DNA of 64,000 nt from Larix kaempferi. Its lineage: Eukaryota > Streptophyta > Pinopsida > Pinales > Pinaceae. Both the position numbers and the translations under genes were made by a program. The notes under the pieces are model-generated. The model was not told the origin of the DNA. It worked only from the letters and a program-made list of their open reading frames with translations, and ran no database searches. The stretch covers positions 25,176,001 to 25,240,000 of the forward strand of contig BSBM01000753.1 of the NCBI GenBank assembly GCA_027924585.1. Direction: 5' to 3'. Below are positions 36,690 through 47,458 of the stretch, in pieces (the stretch's first letter is position 1; every line of letters starts with the position of its first letter).

Positions 36690-37010
36690 CCCTAGGTAAG
36701 AACAAGACTCAACCCAAGTTTCATGGGTTGTATAGAGTGCAAAGAGGAATTGGTAATATTGCTTATGTACTATACATCTGTAACAATGGAAGACTCATTT
36801 TGTATTTTGTATTTCCTATTTAAAATAAATTGAGTAGTGAGGTGGTTACTCAGAAAAAGTTCCCTCTAACTAATGACAAGGGAAAGTTGATATTAGAACT
36901 AGATGGAATCCTTAAGGTAGATGTGGGGAATCTTGGACAAAGGTAAACCGTAAAGTACAAAATCAAATGGCAGAATCTATCAAAATAATAATTGATTTGG
37001 GAGGAAAAAG
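36690..37010 (+). pseudogene. Chromovirus C-terminal region with chromodomain relic
   Basis: After the integrase come a segment reading GLYRVQRRIGNIAY-like in broken frames and, at 36945-37008, KYKIKWQNLSK, two stops, LIWEEK. The KW.NLS....WE pattern is that of a chromodomain, which chromoviral gypsy elements carry at the end of integrase. Two adjacent stop codons in the motif show it is dead. Confidence 0.65.
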
Positions 37011-38956
37011 TTCATTGGGGTCGTTGATCTTAAATTGGATCAACCAAAAGAACACTAGATAAAGTAGAGGTGGGATCCACTGAGGAAGTTGATTGAACCA
37101 AGTCCAATGATTGACAAAGAATAACCAACTAAAAGAATATCAAAGACGAAGTCCACTAGTGTATCGACTAAGCTAGGGTCCACTATTGTGCATATGTTGA
37201 TGACCAAGATGGAGATTAGACAAACAACTTGAATTGAAGGATTAATAGGGTGCCTTGTCAACAATAATGCATTAAAGTTAGATTGTTGTCAATGAGGGGA
37301 TGTTTATGTGGTATTTGATAATCAAGACATTTTGACTAGGTAAACATCACAATTACCAAAAAGGGGAGTCAAATCATTTGCTAATTGAACAGATGCAAGA
37401 GAAAATGAACTATCACAATTGATTGTTGGAAATGGCCCATAAGATGGCACACTACAAGCTCAAGAGAAGTTTAGAAAGTATTAATGCTACCTAAATTTCT
37501 TAATGATACTTTAAGACATTTCTAGAATATGCAAGATTTAGACAAACTGTAGTTGACATTAACCTCAATGAAAAGCAATAAGTAGAATTGAAGACATTGC
37601 AAAATGGTTGAATTCTATCATAGAACTTATCTTAAATTAATGAGTATTGAGAAGTAGTATGTATTTTTATTTATAATAGCTAAAAAAAACTATGTATTTT
37701 ATTTATAAGAGAAGTGAGATGCTCTCACATGAGATATGTTTGCTTTATTTTTGCACATATATGCATATGATAGTATCATTGAAGTAAAAATGGAAAATCC
37801 ACTTTCCATCTTTAATGTCAAAAGGAGAAAAATAAAACCAATACAAAAATAAATAAATTAAAACAAATCCATCTTACATCGTGATCTTTTATACATCAAT
37901 ATGTTTACACTTATCTTTTGATGCTTAAAAATAGAAATTGAAATAAATCTACATTAACTAATAACTAATACCTTGATATGTTTTATTACATAATTGAATT
38001 TATTTTATAAATATTTGATTTGAAAAATATTACTTGTTTATTTTTTTATAAAATTATTTTTATATTTATTTAAAACTAATTAAACTCATAGCAAAGAAGA
38101 ATGAGTACAATAAAATTAGTACAAGATATTAGTATTGTAAAAATAAAATAAATAAATCAACCCAACCAAATATTCACTAACGACATTTCACAGCATTTCT
38201 TTTCTTGTAGGTAATTTACAGAGTGATTATATTAAGACATAATATTTTAGACTTCCAAGTTCCACTCAAAAGCTTAGATTTGTTCTCTCTATAGATATAG
38301 AAATGCAATTGAAGGACTACACATTGGCCTGCTTTGCTTGTTCTATAAGTAAAGCATCTAGAGGGCCTTGGGGGCCAAACTTTGTATTAGAGGATCATTT
38401 TAAATAAAAGCTTTACATTGAACAGCGGATCATTTTCCAATGAAAAAAAACATGTGTTGCCAATAGAGAGGATTAAAGGTGTACTTTCCACTTATCCTCA
38501 GATTTTTTATTTTTTTTATAAAGTGGAATTTCAAAATAAACAAACTAAAACTTCTCTTAAAAAACCATTTCTAAAAATTAAAATCACACAAAACTTAGAA
38601 AACAACGAACACATAGGCCCGACCTTCCCTTGTGCTCACAAAAAGATTCCCTTATATACTAAAATAAAAAAACAAGCAGACACAATAATTGATCTCCCAT
38701 GTACATCATTCAATGAAAAAATAAAACTAACACATGGAATTATTCAATACCATACTACACATTTATGGTAGATTCAAAACCATACTACACAATTATAACA
38801 ATATTTTATTACTAACACAACTTAATATTAATAACATAACAACTTAATATTAATAGGTAACAAGTTATGTCAACTTAATACCCATAGGTAACAAGTTATG
38901 TTTTACTTGTACGCCATGCATGCTTAGTTGTAATTATCTGTGGCGTATGCTTTAAC
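37011..38956. other. AT-rich intergenic DNA
   Basis: No gene or structured repeat recognised. 37680-38160 is especially A+T rich with simple A-runs. Confidence 0.5.
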
Positions 38957-39285
38957 TACTTGTTATCTTCTTTAATTAAATGGATTGTGTGTCACTACCT
39001 ATTGCCCATGCATGAGCTACAATTTATTTATGCATCACTACCTATTACTAGTTATGTTTTTATATTTTTTTTTCTTATAATTGTTTATTTGGAATTTTGA
39101 ACATGAAACCCATAAAATAGCTACTTGTTACCTTCTTCAATTAAATGGATTGTGTGTCACTACCTATTACCCATGCATGAGCTACAAGTTATTCATGCAT
39201 CACTACCTATTACCAGTTATGTTTTTATATTTCTTTTTTCTTATAATTGTTTATTTGGAATTTTGAACATGAGACCCATAAAATC
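38957..39285 (+). repeat. Two tandem copies of a 165-bp unit
   Basis: TGGATTGTGTGTCACTACCT occurs at 38981 and 39146. The surrounding 165 bp match with a few substitutions (ACTTGTTA(T/C)CTTCTT at the start, GAACATGA(A/G)ACCCATAAAAT at the end). Confidence 0.85.
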
Positions 39286-39889
39286 AATTTGGACAATACA
39301 CTTGTCCCATCCTCCTTCAATCTAGGAGAGGGAGATAGATGGTAGTCCACCCCAAATTCTAAGATATAAAAACCTATTGGTGTAAATTTTGTTTCACGAC
39401 TATATTACCCTATCAAAACCAAACCACACAACCTGCTTAATAAAAACTAAAATACACAATAAACTCTACCAATGTACTACCAGCTTAAAATAAAAATAAA
39501 TATACAGATGAATTTAAAAGAAAAATCAAACCATCATTGCATTCCTCAACCAACTATTGAGAAATTTGCAAAAAGTTTTATATATTACTTGAATCATAAA
39601 TAAACAAGTATTAACAAAAGTTACCTAACGTAAATCAACATAATGTCCATGAAGTACCATTATTAGAACTGATATAATCGTTTAAAAAAAAACCACTTTA
39701 TATTGCTTCCCTCCAAAATATAAATTTCCAAATATCGCTTAAAACTAAAACGGATGGTATAGACACCAATATAAGATCTATATCATATTCAATTTTGGAA
39801 ATATCGCATAAAACTACAATGGTTGGTATAAACAACAATATAAGATTTATATCATGTTTTTTCTTGCAGAAACCACCACGAAAAGATAT

Positions 39890-40735
39890 TGCAATGTAAC
39901 AGCTTCAAAACATCTAAAATACCGAGTTATTACAAAAATATAAAATAACCATCCTTGTAGAAACTACTCGAATATAAATATAGATATCATGAAGGCGACC
40001 TGATATTGTTTACTCAAAGCAAACAAGTGAATATGCAGATCGTATTGTAAATGTATTCCATCCGATATGTGCAACAATTTTCCTCGCTCATTAAACAGGG
40101 CTCATCATTAAGGCTCTTATTTAAACAGGACTCTTTCAACCAGGGCTACTATTTCGATAGGGATATTTCAACCAAGGCTCTTTATAAAGCTACTGTTCTA
40201 AGATAAGGTTATACTACATCCTGATATCCTGTTTTGCCCTCCTGGTACTAGTCCAATGCGGTAGAATGGGTTTAATTGGGAATGCGGCGATGCAAGAATG
40301 GGGGTTAAATGGCGGGATGCACGAGAGGTATAATGGCGAGGCATGTATGCGGGTAGTCAGCTCTATAACCGGGGGAGTATAGATTGAGATAATGGGGAGA
40401 GCCCAGATATATCAGGGAGTTAGGTGGGGTCGATCGCGAATTAATCGAAATGAAAAGACTCATTCAAAACCACCACAAATAAGTTTTCACTTTCCAGTAG
40501 AAATTTAGAACATCTAAAATGCCTAATTTATAACAATGTCAATTTACCAATCCTTGTAGAAACTACTAAAATATGCATATAAATATAAAAAACATAAGCG
40601 CCTAGTAGGTAGAAGATGTCCACTTATACTATGGCAACCAGATATTGTTTACCTCAAAGGAAAACAAGTGAAAAAATAGATCGTACTGAAATAAACCCGC
40701 TCCATTCTATCTGTACAACAGTTCTCCTTCTTTAT
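39890..40735 (+). repeat. Imperfect direct repeat pair about 600 bp apart
   Basis: About 39895-40095 and 40500-40735 share landmarks in order: AACATCTAAAAT, ATCCTTGTAGAAACTACT, GATATTGTTTAC, AAACAAGTGAA and a run of CCATTC/CCATCC followed by TGTACAACAG-like sequence. The middle (40100-40440) holds short repeats of CAGGGCT and AAGGCTCTT. On the minus strand 40700-40900 has an open stretch (EVEWYPVEIL...) that I cannot assign. Confidence 0.45.
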
Positions 40736-40903
40736 TCCAAACTGCAACAACATGGTTTAATGGCGATATGACTGAAACACAGCCGCTCTCATTCATCCTA
40801 ATCTCATTTGTTGTGAACATTTTATACCTTTCATATTTTCTCAATCGTCTCACCTCTTGGTCCTTACTTAGTATTTCCACTGGATACCATTCAACTTCAC
40901 TTC

Positions 40904-40908
40904 CATCC
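40904..40908 (+). repeat. Target site duplication, left
   Basis: CATCC precedes the solo LTR and matches 45086-45090 exactly. Confidence 0.9.
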
Positions 40909-43900
40909 TGTGATATCCCTCCTTATTTTCCCTTTATTATTATGTAAAATATGCTTGGAATGACTCCGGCACACGACGCCAAACGATTCACAGTGTTAAA
41001 ACAAAACCCCACCATCTAGCAATTGTCATAAGCTAACCATTTACACTACGTTAGTACTATGAAATCTTTATTACTTTTGGTCGGGTGGACACCTACAAGA
41101 TATATATATATTTGGTACCCTTAAGAAGAGAAAAGATATATATATATATGTAAGATATTATTTATAATATCTTGTAGGCAATTTTTACATCTTTAAGTTA
41201 TTATTAACTTAATGGAATAACACATACGGAAGTGTTATAACACAAAACATTATAGATATATGGAGTAATTAAAAATAAAGAAGATGCAACTACTTGAGTA
41301 GATTTATCTTCCTCTACAAATGGCGCGCTCCATTCACTAGAATAGTAGTATTAATGGCAAATGACACCTCGTCACTACAGTTTTCTACTAACCATCGTGG
41401 AGCCTCCTTATCATTACCATTTGTCTTCTCCTTCTGGAGAACTAGAACTCCCTGAGGACGTGATATGCCCGAGGAAGGGGTTATCATCTATTTAATAATC
41501 AAAATTCTAAGGAAGGGGGGAGGAAGTAAGGGAAGACCTGGCTAGTAGAAAGGAGGAAAAACTCACCGAGACTGTCTAGGATTGAGTGGTAGCTTAGTTA
41601 CAGCCATTGATGGTGGATCGAGGAGCCTACGGGAGAGCAGTCACTGGATAGCGAAAATCTGGTAAAATCTATGCAATTTGTCTATTAGATCTCTTTGAGG
41701 TTAATCGGCGAAATTTGTGGTAAGAGCTTTGCTTTTATTTAGATCTCTGAAAGGGGGAATCCATGAAAGGAAAAAAATTATACTCTGCTATGGATTTTAC
41801 GGTCCTCAGTTTTGGGTATGGTACTTATGTCGTCGTTTGATACAAAGTTAGGGAGTCCTTTCCTTTGGTAATGCATACAGAGGTTTTTGGTAAGTAATTG
41901 GGAGAGGACGGCTCAAGGAAGCCCGATCCCTCTACTTCTATATTTTGTTTGGTAATCACTTAGAGAAAGGGAAGTCATGATTTTTAACATCTCTGCAATT
42001 TCAGACTTTTAGAGGAAGCCAATAGCTCTATCCTTTAAAGCTACACGGAATGTGTAGATCCCTGAGCTATATAATTCGGGATATGATTTTCCTTGCCTAT
42101 TCAGTTTATTGGATGAAAATACTAGATCTATCCTAAAGGTATAGATCTGCTCATGCATTCTCTGTTATATTTTGAAATATAGTGATTATCTCATTTCCAG
42201 ATCTGATTTTGTCATGCTAAAATGTATTACATCGCTTAGATAGTTCCGATGGTTATGATGAATGTAAGATTGTGGATATCTATTCTGTATGGTGCAAAAT
42301 CGTGTTATGCTGGCTCGGTTGTATACCGATTTCATCATAGATCTCGGTGCTTCTAGATCTTATTATTAATTAGATATGTTGATAAGAAAACCATTAGAGT
42401 TATCGTTCAGGAAAAATGGTTCGTGCTCAGTTTTTTTTTAGGCAATGATCGGATGGGACAATCCGTCTGGCCGATCTAGTTTTTAGTTATCGATTATCAT
42501 GCATACATGAATGATATCCATGTAATAGGTGTATAACAGCAATTAAATTGGGTTATGTCCTTTTTTTTTATTCCCATTGTTGCTGCCTAGTGATGTAGGC
42601 ATCCGATTTTACCGTACTGATGATTTATAGATCGCAGCGATCTAGATGGATGCCTGCCCTTCTAATCTCTATCGAATCTCACTATCGTCGTATTACATTC
42701 GGAGATTAGATCTGGTAGAACGTGAACTTTGAAATCATATTGGGGTTGCTTGATGAAGCCATATGAGGTCCTGCTTATAAGACTATAATTCTAGTTTAAA
42801 TCGAAATGGGGTTCGTTTATTAAACCTGCTAGAATGAAGCCGTCTAAGGTTCTGTTTATATGATTATGAAGTTTTGAGATTGAAATCGTAGATCTGTGTT
42901 CTACAGGATCTTGATTGCTCTTTTGAAATCGTGGATACCTTCTCTGTTCTGATTGTCGAATTGGGTAGATCTATTCTCATATAAATTGCCGAGCCATATT
43001 TCTGTCAATACAAATCTTAGTGCTCTGTTCTGATTGTCGAATTGGGTAGATCTATTCTCATATAAATTGCCGAGCCATATTTATGTCAATACAAATCTTA
43101 GTGCTCTGTTCTGATTGTCGAATTGGGTAGATCTATTCTCATATAAATTGTCGAGCCATATTTCTGTCAATACAAATCTTAGTGCTCTGTTCTGATTGTC
43201 GAATTGGGTAGATCTATTCTCATATAAATTTCTGAGCCATATTTCTGCCAATAGAAATCTTAGTGCTCTGTTCTGATTGTCAAATTGGGTAGATCTATTC
43301 TCATATAAATTTCTGAGCCATATTTTCTGTCAATAGAAGTTTACACTCTATTTCTAATGAAGAAACATTGGATCAGTCTCAATTGCACCTTCAATTACTT
43401 CCTGGCAATAGAAGTCCCGTACTCTGTTCAGGATGAAGAAATTGTAAATCTGTCCCCATCATGCATTCTCATTCATGGTTTGATCATTAGATCGTTTGTA
43501 TTCTGTGTATAAGGAGGCATCCGTGTATTGTTCCCCCATAAGTTTTACATGTATTCGACAGTCAAGTTAGTATTGATTATACGACTGATTGACCACCTGT
43601 AGAGTATTGTAGTGTATTTGTTTAACGCGTAATTCAAGAATGTATACCAGAGTCATTCACCATTTATTTTATAACTGTCAATTACTTATGACTTATGGAT
43701 CTCCAACGTAACCATGCAATTTGTTGAGTAAGGCGTAATCCACGAATGTATGCCACAGTCATTTAGCATTTATTTCATAAATTTTCGACTTCCAGTTAGT
43801 TCTGTATTCTATTGGTCATTGATTGAAATCTAGCAATCGCCCTGATGGAGGCATGAATCACGGGATACCTGTCCCACTTGTGCTCGGAAGAGGTATCCCA

Positions 43901-45085
43901 TACTTCATCCCAACACCTCGGCTGTTGACCATTGTTTTCATACGGTCGCCAGTGCTTAGTAGTTATCAATTTATAGATTATGTTTCCCAACCATTAGAAT
44001 AAATATGTGTGTGTTGTGATGGAAACTATAAATCCTGCTTTCGAATACTTCTATTTTGATAATTATAAAGTCAGAAGAAATCTTGAGAATGGTTGTTATT
44101 ATGATGGAATGAAACCGGAAATGAGTCATGAGAATGGTTTTATTTTAATTTGAAAATGATAATGTTAAAAGAAATATTTAAGATGGCATATCTGCTGCTA
44201 AGTGATACTTTTCTCTTAGATCTGAATTGGTAGACATCTGCGGCTAAGTGATAACTATTTTTTTTTACGAATATTCGAAAGTAGAACCTGTAAGATATCT
44301 ATGCTGGCTGTAGTTATAAACTACACTAATGGTGTGGGATTTGTACTAAGGCCAGAGCTTGTGGAGACATAACAAATATAGAGAAAGTTCTCTGTGAAGG
44401 TGTAAGTTACATCGACGAATGTCGCAAAAGAAAATAATCTCAGAGAGATAAACTGTAAGAGCAACAATGAAGTTGCGAGGATGTAATTTTTGGAATAAAT
44501 ATTACATGATGCAACAACGGTTGGTGGACGTAGCCCAAAGAGTTGGGTGAACCACATGAAATTGGTGTCTCCTTCTAATGTGTCCTTACTTGATTAAATT
44601 GTCCTAAGATATTGTGATGGTGTTGTCGTTTACATCAATACTTGACTAGGTGATTGGTAAGACATGAGTTATAGATAATCTTTGTATTAATCATGAAAGG
44701 TATGTTGTGTTTTAAGTATATTCATGTTTTACAATAATGTGTTGAATGATTCAAATAAACTAGTGTCACTATACAGTATGTGGTTATTAAAGAGATTTTT
44801 TATAGAAGCATATCACTATTATGAAGTTCACTTATATGTAATCGTTCGAAGGAGATAAAGGGATTGTGAAAACTTTACTTGTTTACATTGGTAGCTTGCT
44901 ATCGATGGAATGTGGACTAAGAGTTAGTAGGAGTAACAAAATAAAGTGTTATAAGGGTAATTTAAATATTGAGCAAGCAATGAAGCAAATTATCAAAGTT
45001 TCTTATGAGTATAGCCATAAAATCTAAGTAGTAATATTGGCAAACTTCCATAAATACTGACTAAATTGTAGTAGGGGATGTTACA
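40909..45085 (+). mobile_element. Solo LTR, 4177 bp
   Basis: Starts TGTGATATCCCTCC and ends GGGGATGTTACA, close to the ends of LTR A/B. It shares the motif TTGGTGGACGTAGCCC ... GGGTGAACCACATGAAAT at about 44520-44570, in the same relative place near its 3' end. It is flanked by a perfect 5-bp duplication (CATCC), so this is a complete insertion later reduced to one LTR by recombination. The interior is too diverged from LTR A to be the same subfamily. It contains an 81-bp tandem repeat. Confidence 0.9.
42940..43335 (+). repeat. 81-bp tandem repeat within the solo LTR, ~5 copies
   Basis: The phrase GTGCTCTGTTCTGATTGTCG begins at 43020, 43101, 43182 and 43263, an exact period of 81. An incomplete first copy starts about 42940 and the last copy decays about 43335. 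The copies are nearly identical, so amplification was recent relative to the rest of this LTR. Confidence 0.95.
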
Positions 45086-45090
45086 CATCC
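45086..45090 (+). repeat. Target site duplication, right
   Basis: CATCC follows the TTACA end of the solo LTR. Confidence 0.9.
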
Positions 45091-45224
45091 TATGTGTAAA
45101 TTTCCCAAAGACGAAAAGCTTTCGGATCCACAAGAACTATGAGCCCTTCCCTGCAACAGGTAAGCCGTCACACTCAATGAAATCAAAGGTGTCACGTGAT
45201 AGGCAGCCATTACATGACTGATCA

Positions 45225-45895
45225 ATGCCCCCAAAGCCCCATTACCTCCTCCCCATATTTCTCATATGTTTCCCTTGACAGAGCATACAATAATGTATCA
45301 GAATTGATGCAAGCCCATTATCAAGGTTTCAAATATCACACACAGAGCATATGGGTGTACAGAGTTGTACCTGTATGTGGAGAGTGTTTTAGGCCAGTGC
45401 TCAATTGCTTTGCGAGTTGTACCTGTATGTGGAGAGTGTTTTAGGCCAGTGCTCAACTACTTTGGCCCACTCTGTAGAAATATAATGAACAAGAGTATCC
45501 ACCCAATCCAGGACTGTGTCATCAGAGATGTCAAAGAACCGGCCATAGGCTTCGAGCATTAGAGTACCAGGCCTCACAGGGCACTATTTCCGTTTCTCTT
45601 CTAATGAAAGTTCAAAGAACTCCAGTGAAACCCGTTTTACACTATCCAGCAATGACAGAGGTATGCCACAATATATTATCTTCAAAACAATTGAAAACCC
45701 ATGAAATCAGAAGGCCAACAATAACGGAGTTGGTTGGATAATCGACACAGAAATGAAAAAGAAAAGCCAAAATAGATATCGCCATCGTACCTTAAAGAAA
45801 CCCCATTCCTGGGATGCTTGGGCTATTTGGGTCACAGTCTTGAAGCATTGATCGATGTCTTCCAGGCCTGCTAGATTGATGAAAGGGAATAGGTA
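45225..45895 (-). pseudogene. 2-oxoglutarate/Fe(II) dioxygenase pseudogene (N-terminal DIOX_N exons)
   Basis: Minus strand. Exon 1 (about 45895-45791) encodes PFINLAGLEDIDQ, then QASQEWGFFK, the start of the plant 2OG-dioxygenase N-terminal domain. It ends at a GT donor (45790). A 111-bp intron ends in TTTTGAAG at 45680. Exon 2 (45679-45423) encodes GIPLSLLDSVKRV, FFELSLEEKRK, a TAG stop at 45584-45586, then LMLEAYGRFFDISDD, LDWVDTL and EHWPKTLSTYR. It ends CATACAG before GTAC. Exon 3 (45273 to about 45225) restores phase: ETYEKYGEEVMGLWGH. A 52-bp duplication (45362-45465) covers the exon 2/intron 2 junction. The iron-binding HxD...H domain is absent. Because introns are kept, it came by DNA-level copying, not retroposition. 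Confidence 0.85.
45362..45465. repeat. 52-bp tandem duplication at an exon-intron junction
   Basis: GAGTTGTACCTGTATGTGG begins at 45362 and 45414. Both copies contain the end of dioxygenase exon 2 and the GTAC donor, so two candidate donors now exist. Confidence 0.9.
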
Positions 45896-46196
45896 GCCAT
45901 TACAGGACTAAACAATGCCCCCAAATCCAACCAAGGCGGGTTTACAAATTTCAAAATCACAATTTCAGCGGGTTTACAATTTCAAATTTGAAATGAGGAT
46001 GCCAATAATGCTGACCATACTGGGATGGGGTTCCGTAGGATTGTGGTGATGGACATTGAGCATGGGCATGACCCATGGGCAACTGCTCCAACAAACGCTG
46101 GAGAATTTTCAGGTAAAATATTATACGAACGGACTTACGGAGGACTCAGGCTATGTCAGAGCCCCGCAACAGCATTACGTAGGACTCAGGCTATGG
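45896..46196. other. Single-copy flank with small repeats
   Basis: The region between the dioxygenase relic and array B. CATTACAGGACTAAACAATG at about 45900 resembles CATTACATGACTGATCAATG at about 45211, so the dioxygenase fragment is bracketed by a ~35-bp direct repeat. AGGACTCAGGCTATG occurs at about 46140 and 46180. No other coding sequence is recognised. Confidence 0.5.
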
Positions 46197-46925
46197 ATAC
46201 GGAAGCTTCCGCATATGTGCATATACGGACGTATGCGCATATACGGAAGCTTCCGCATATGTGCATATACGAACGTATGCGCATATACGGAAGCTTCCGC
46301 ATATGCGCATATACGAAAGCTTCCATATATGCGCATATACAGAAAACCTATAGAAGCTTCCGTATATGCGCATGTATGGAAGCTTCTGTAAGCGCTCTGT
46401 ATATGCGCATATACGGAAGCTTCCGTATATGCACATATGCGAAAGCTTACAGATACGGAAGCTACGCATATACGGAAGCTTCCATATATGCGCATATACG
46501 AAACACTTTCGTAAGCTTATGTGTATTCCCTGCTTCTGTATATGCGCATATACATAAGCTTACGAAAGCTTCCAAAAGCTGCGCATATACGGAAGCTTCT
46601 GTATATGCGCATATACGAAAGTTGGGATATACAGAAGCTTCTGTATATGTGCAGCTTCCATATATGCACAGCTTCTGTATATGCCTAGCTTCCGTATATG
46701 CACATATATGGAAGCTTCCGTATATGTGCATCTTCTGTATATGCCCAACTTATGTATATGCGCATATACGGAAGCTTAAGTAGGCGTTCCGTATATGCAC
46801 ATATACGGAAGCTTCCGTATATGCGCATATATGGAAGCTTTTGTAAGCTTCTATACAAAAGCTTCCATATATGCGCATATATGGAAGCAACGCATATACG
46901 GAAGCTTCTGTATATGTGCATATGA
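46197..46925. repeat. Palindromic array B, right
   Basis: The same repeat as 20714-21827: 26-bp period with CGGAAGCTTCCG and ATATGCGCATAT centres. A shared variant containing GTAGGCGTTCCGTATATG also appears, the complement of CGGAACGCCTAC in the left array. Long open frames in every phase are by-products of the palindromic unit. Confidence 0.95.
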
Positions 46926-47458
46926 AACATGCAGGAATTAAATGAAATTATTCAGCTTGCCACTTGTCCGACATGCGAGCTGGGAACTAACTTTTATCTT
47001 AGCCGCGGGATCCCTTCGTCCCCTCATTCAAACGATTCCAGAACTCTGCAGACGACTACTGTGGTGTTTATTCCCAGGGCCTCACGGTGGGAAGAGGCCC
47101 TGATTATGGATGTAGTCATGGTTGATATTCGAAAGAAATGAGGGGCGACTCTGCAGAAGCTGAGAGTAAAATGAGGTTTGGTCATTGTTGCAGACATGGT
47201 GGGGCTGGGAATTTGCATACATAAATCGAAGCATTTCTTAGTTCGAAGTTGAGTTCTTGGACAGGTTAAGGTTTTTTTTGTTCATCCTCATGCCAACCTA
47301 TCTACTTACAGTCTTGTAAGGCTTGTGCCATATAGGCTCTTTTGGCACTAAGCCCTAAAAATCAATAGGCCTGGTATCGTGCTTCTAGAGCCAAAAGATA
47401 ACAAAAAAAAGGATAGTAGTACACACAAATATAGATGTGTATGTCCAACCACCCCACC
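46926..47458. other. 533-bp unique segment between array B and the right arm
   Basis: The left side has no counterpart: there the arm joins array B directly. The segment is less AT-rich than the surroundings and contains no recognised gene. It is either an insertion into the right copy or sequence lost from the left copy. Confidence 0.7.

Noticed and set aside
46025-46930. A 252-codon plus-strand frame and several overlapping frames
   Set aside because: Most of the length lies in palindromic array B; the peptide is the same repeat-derived text as at 20700-21830.
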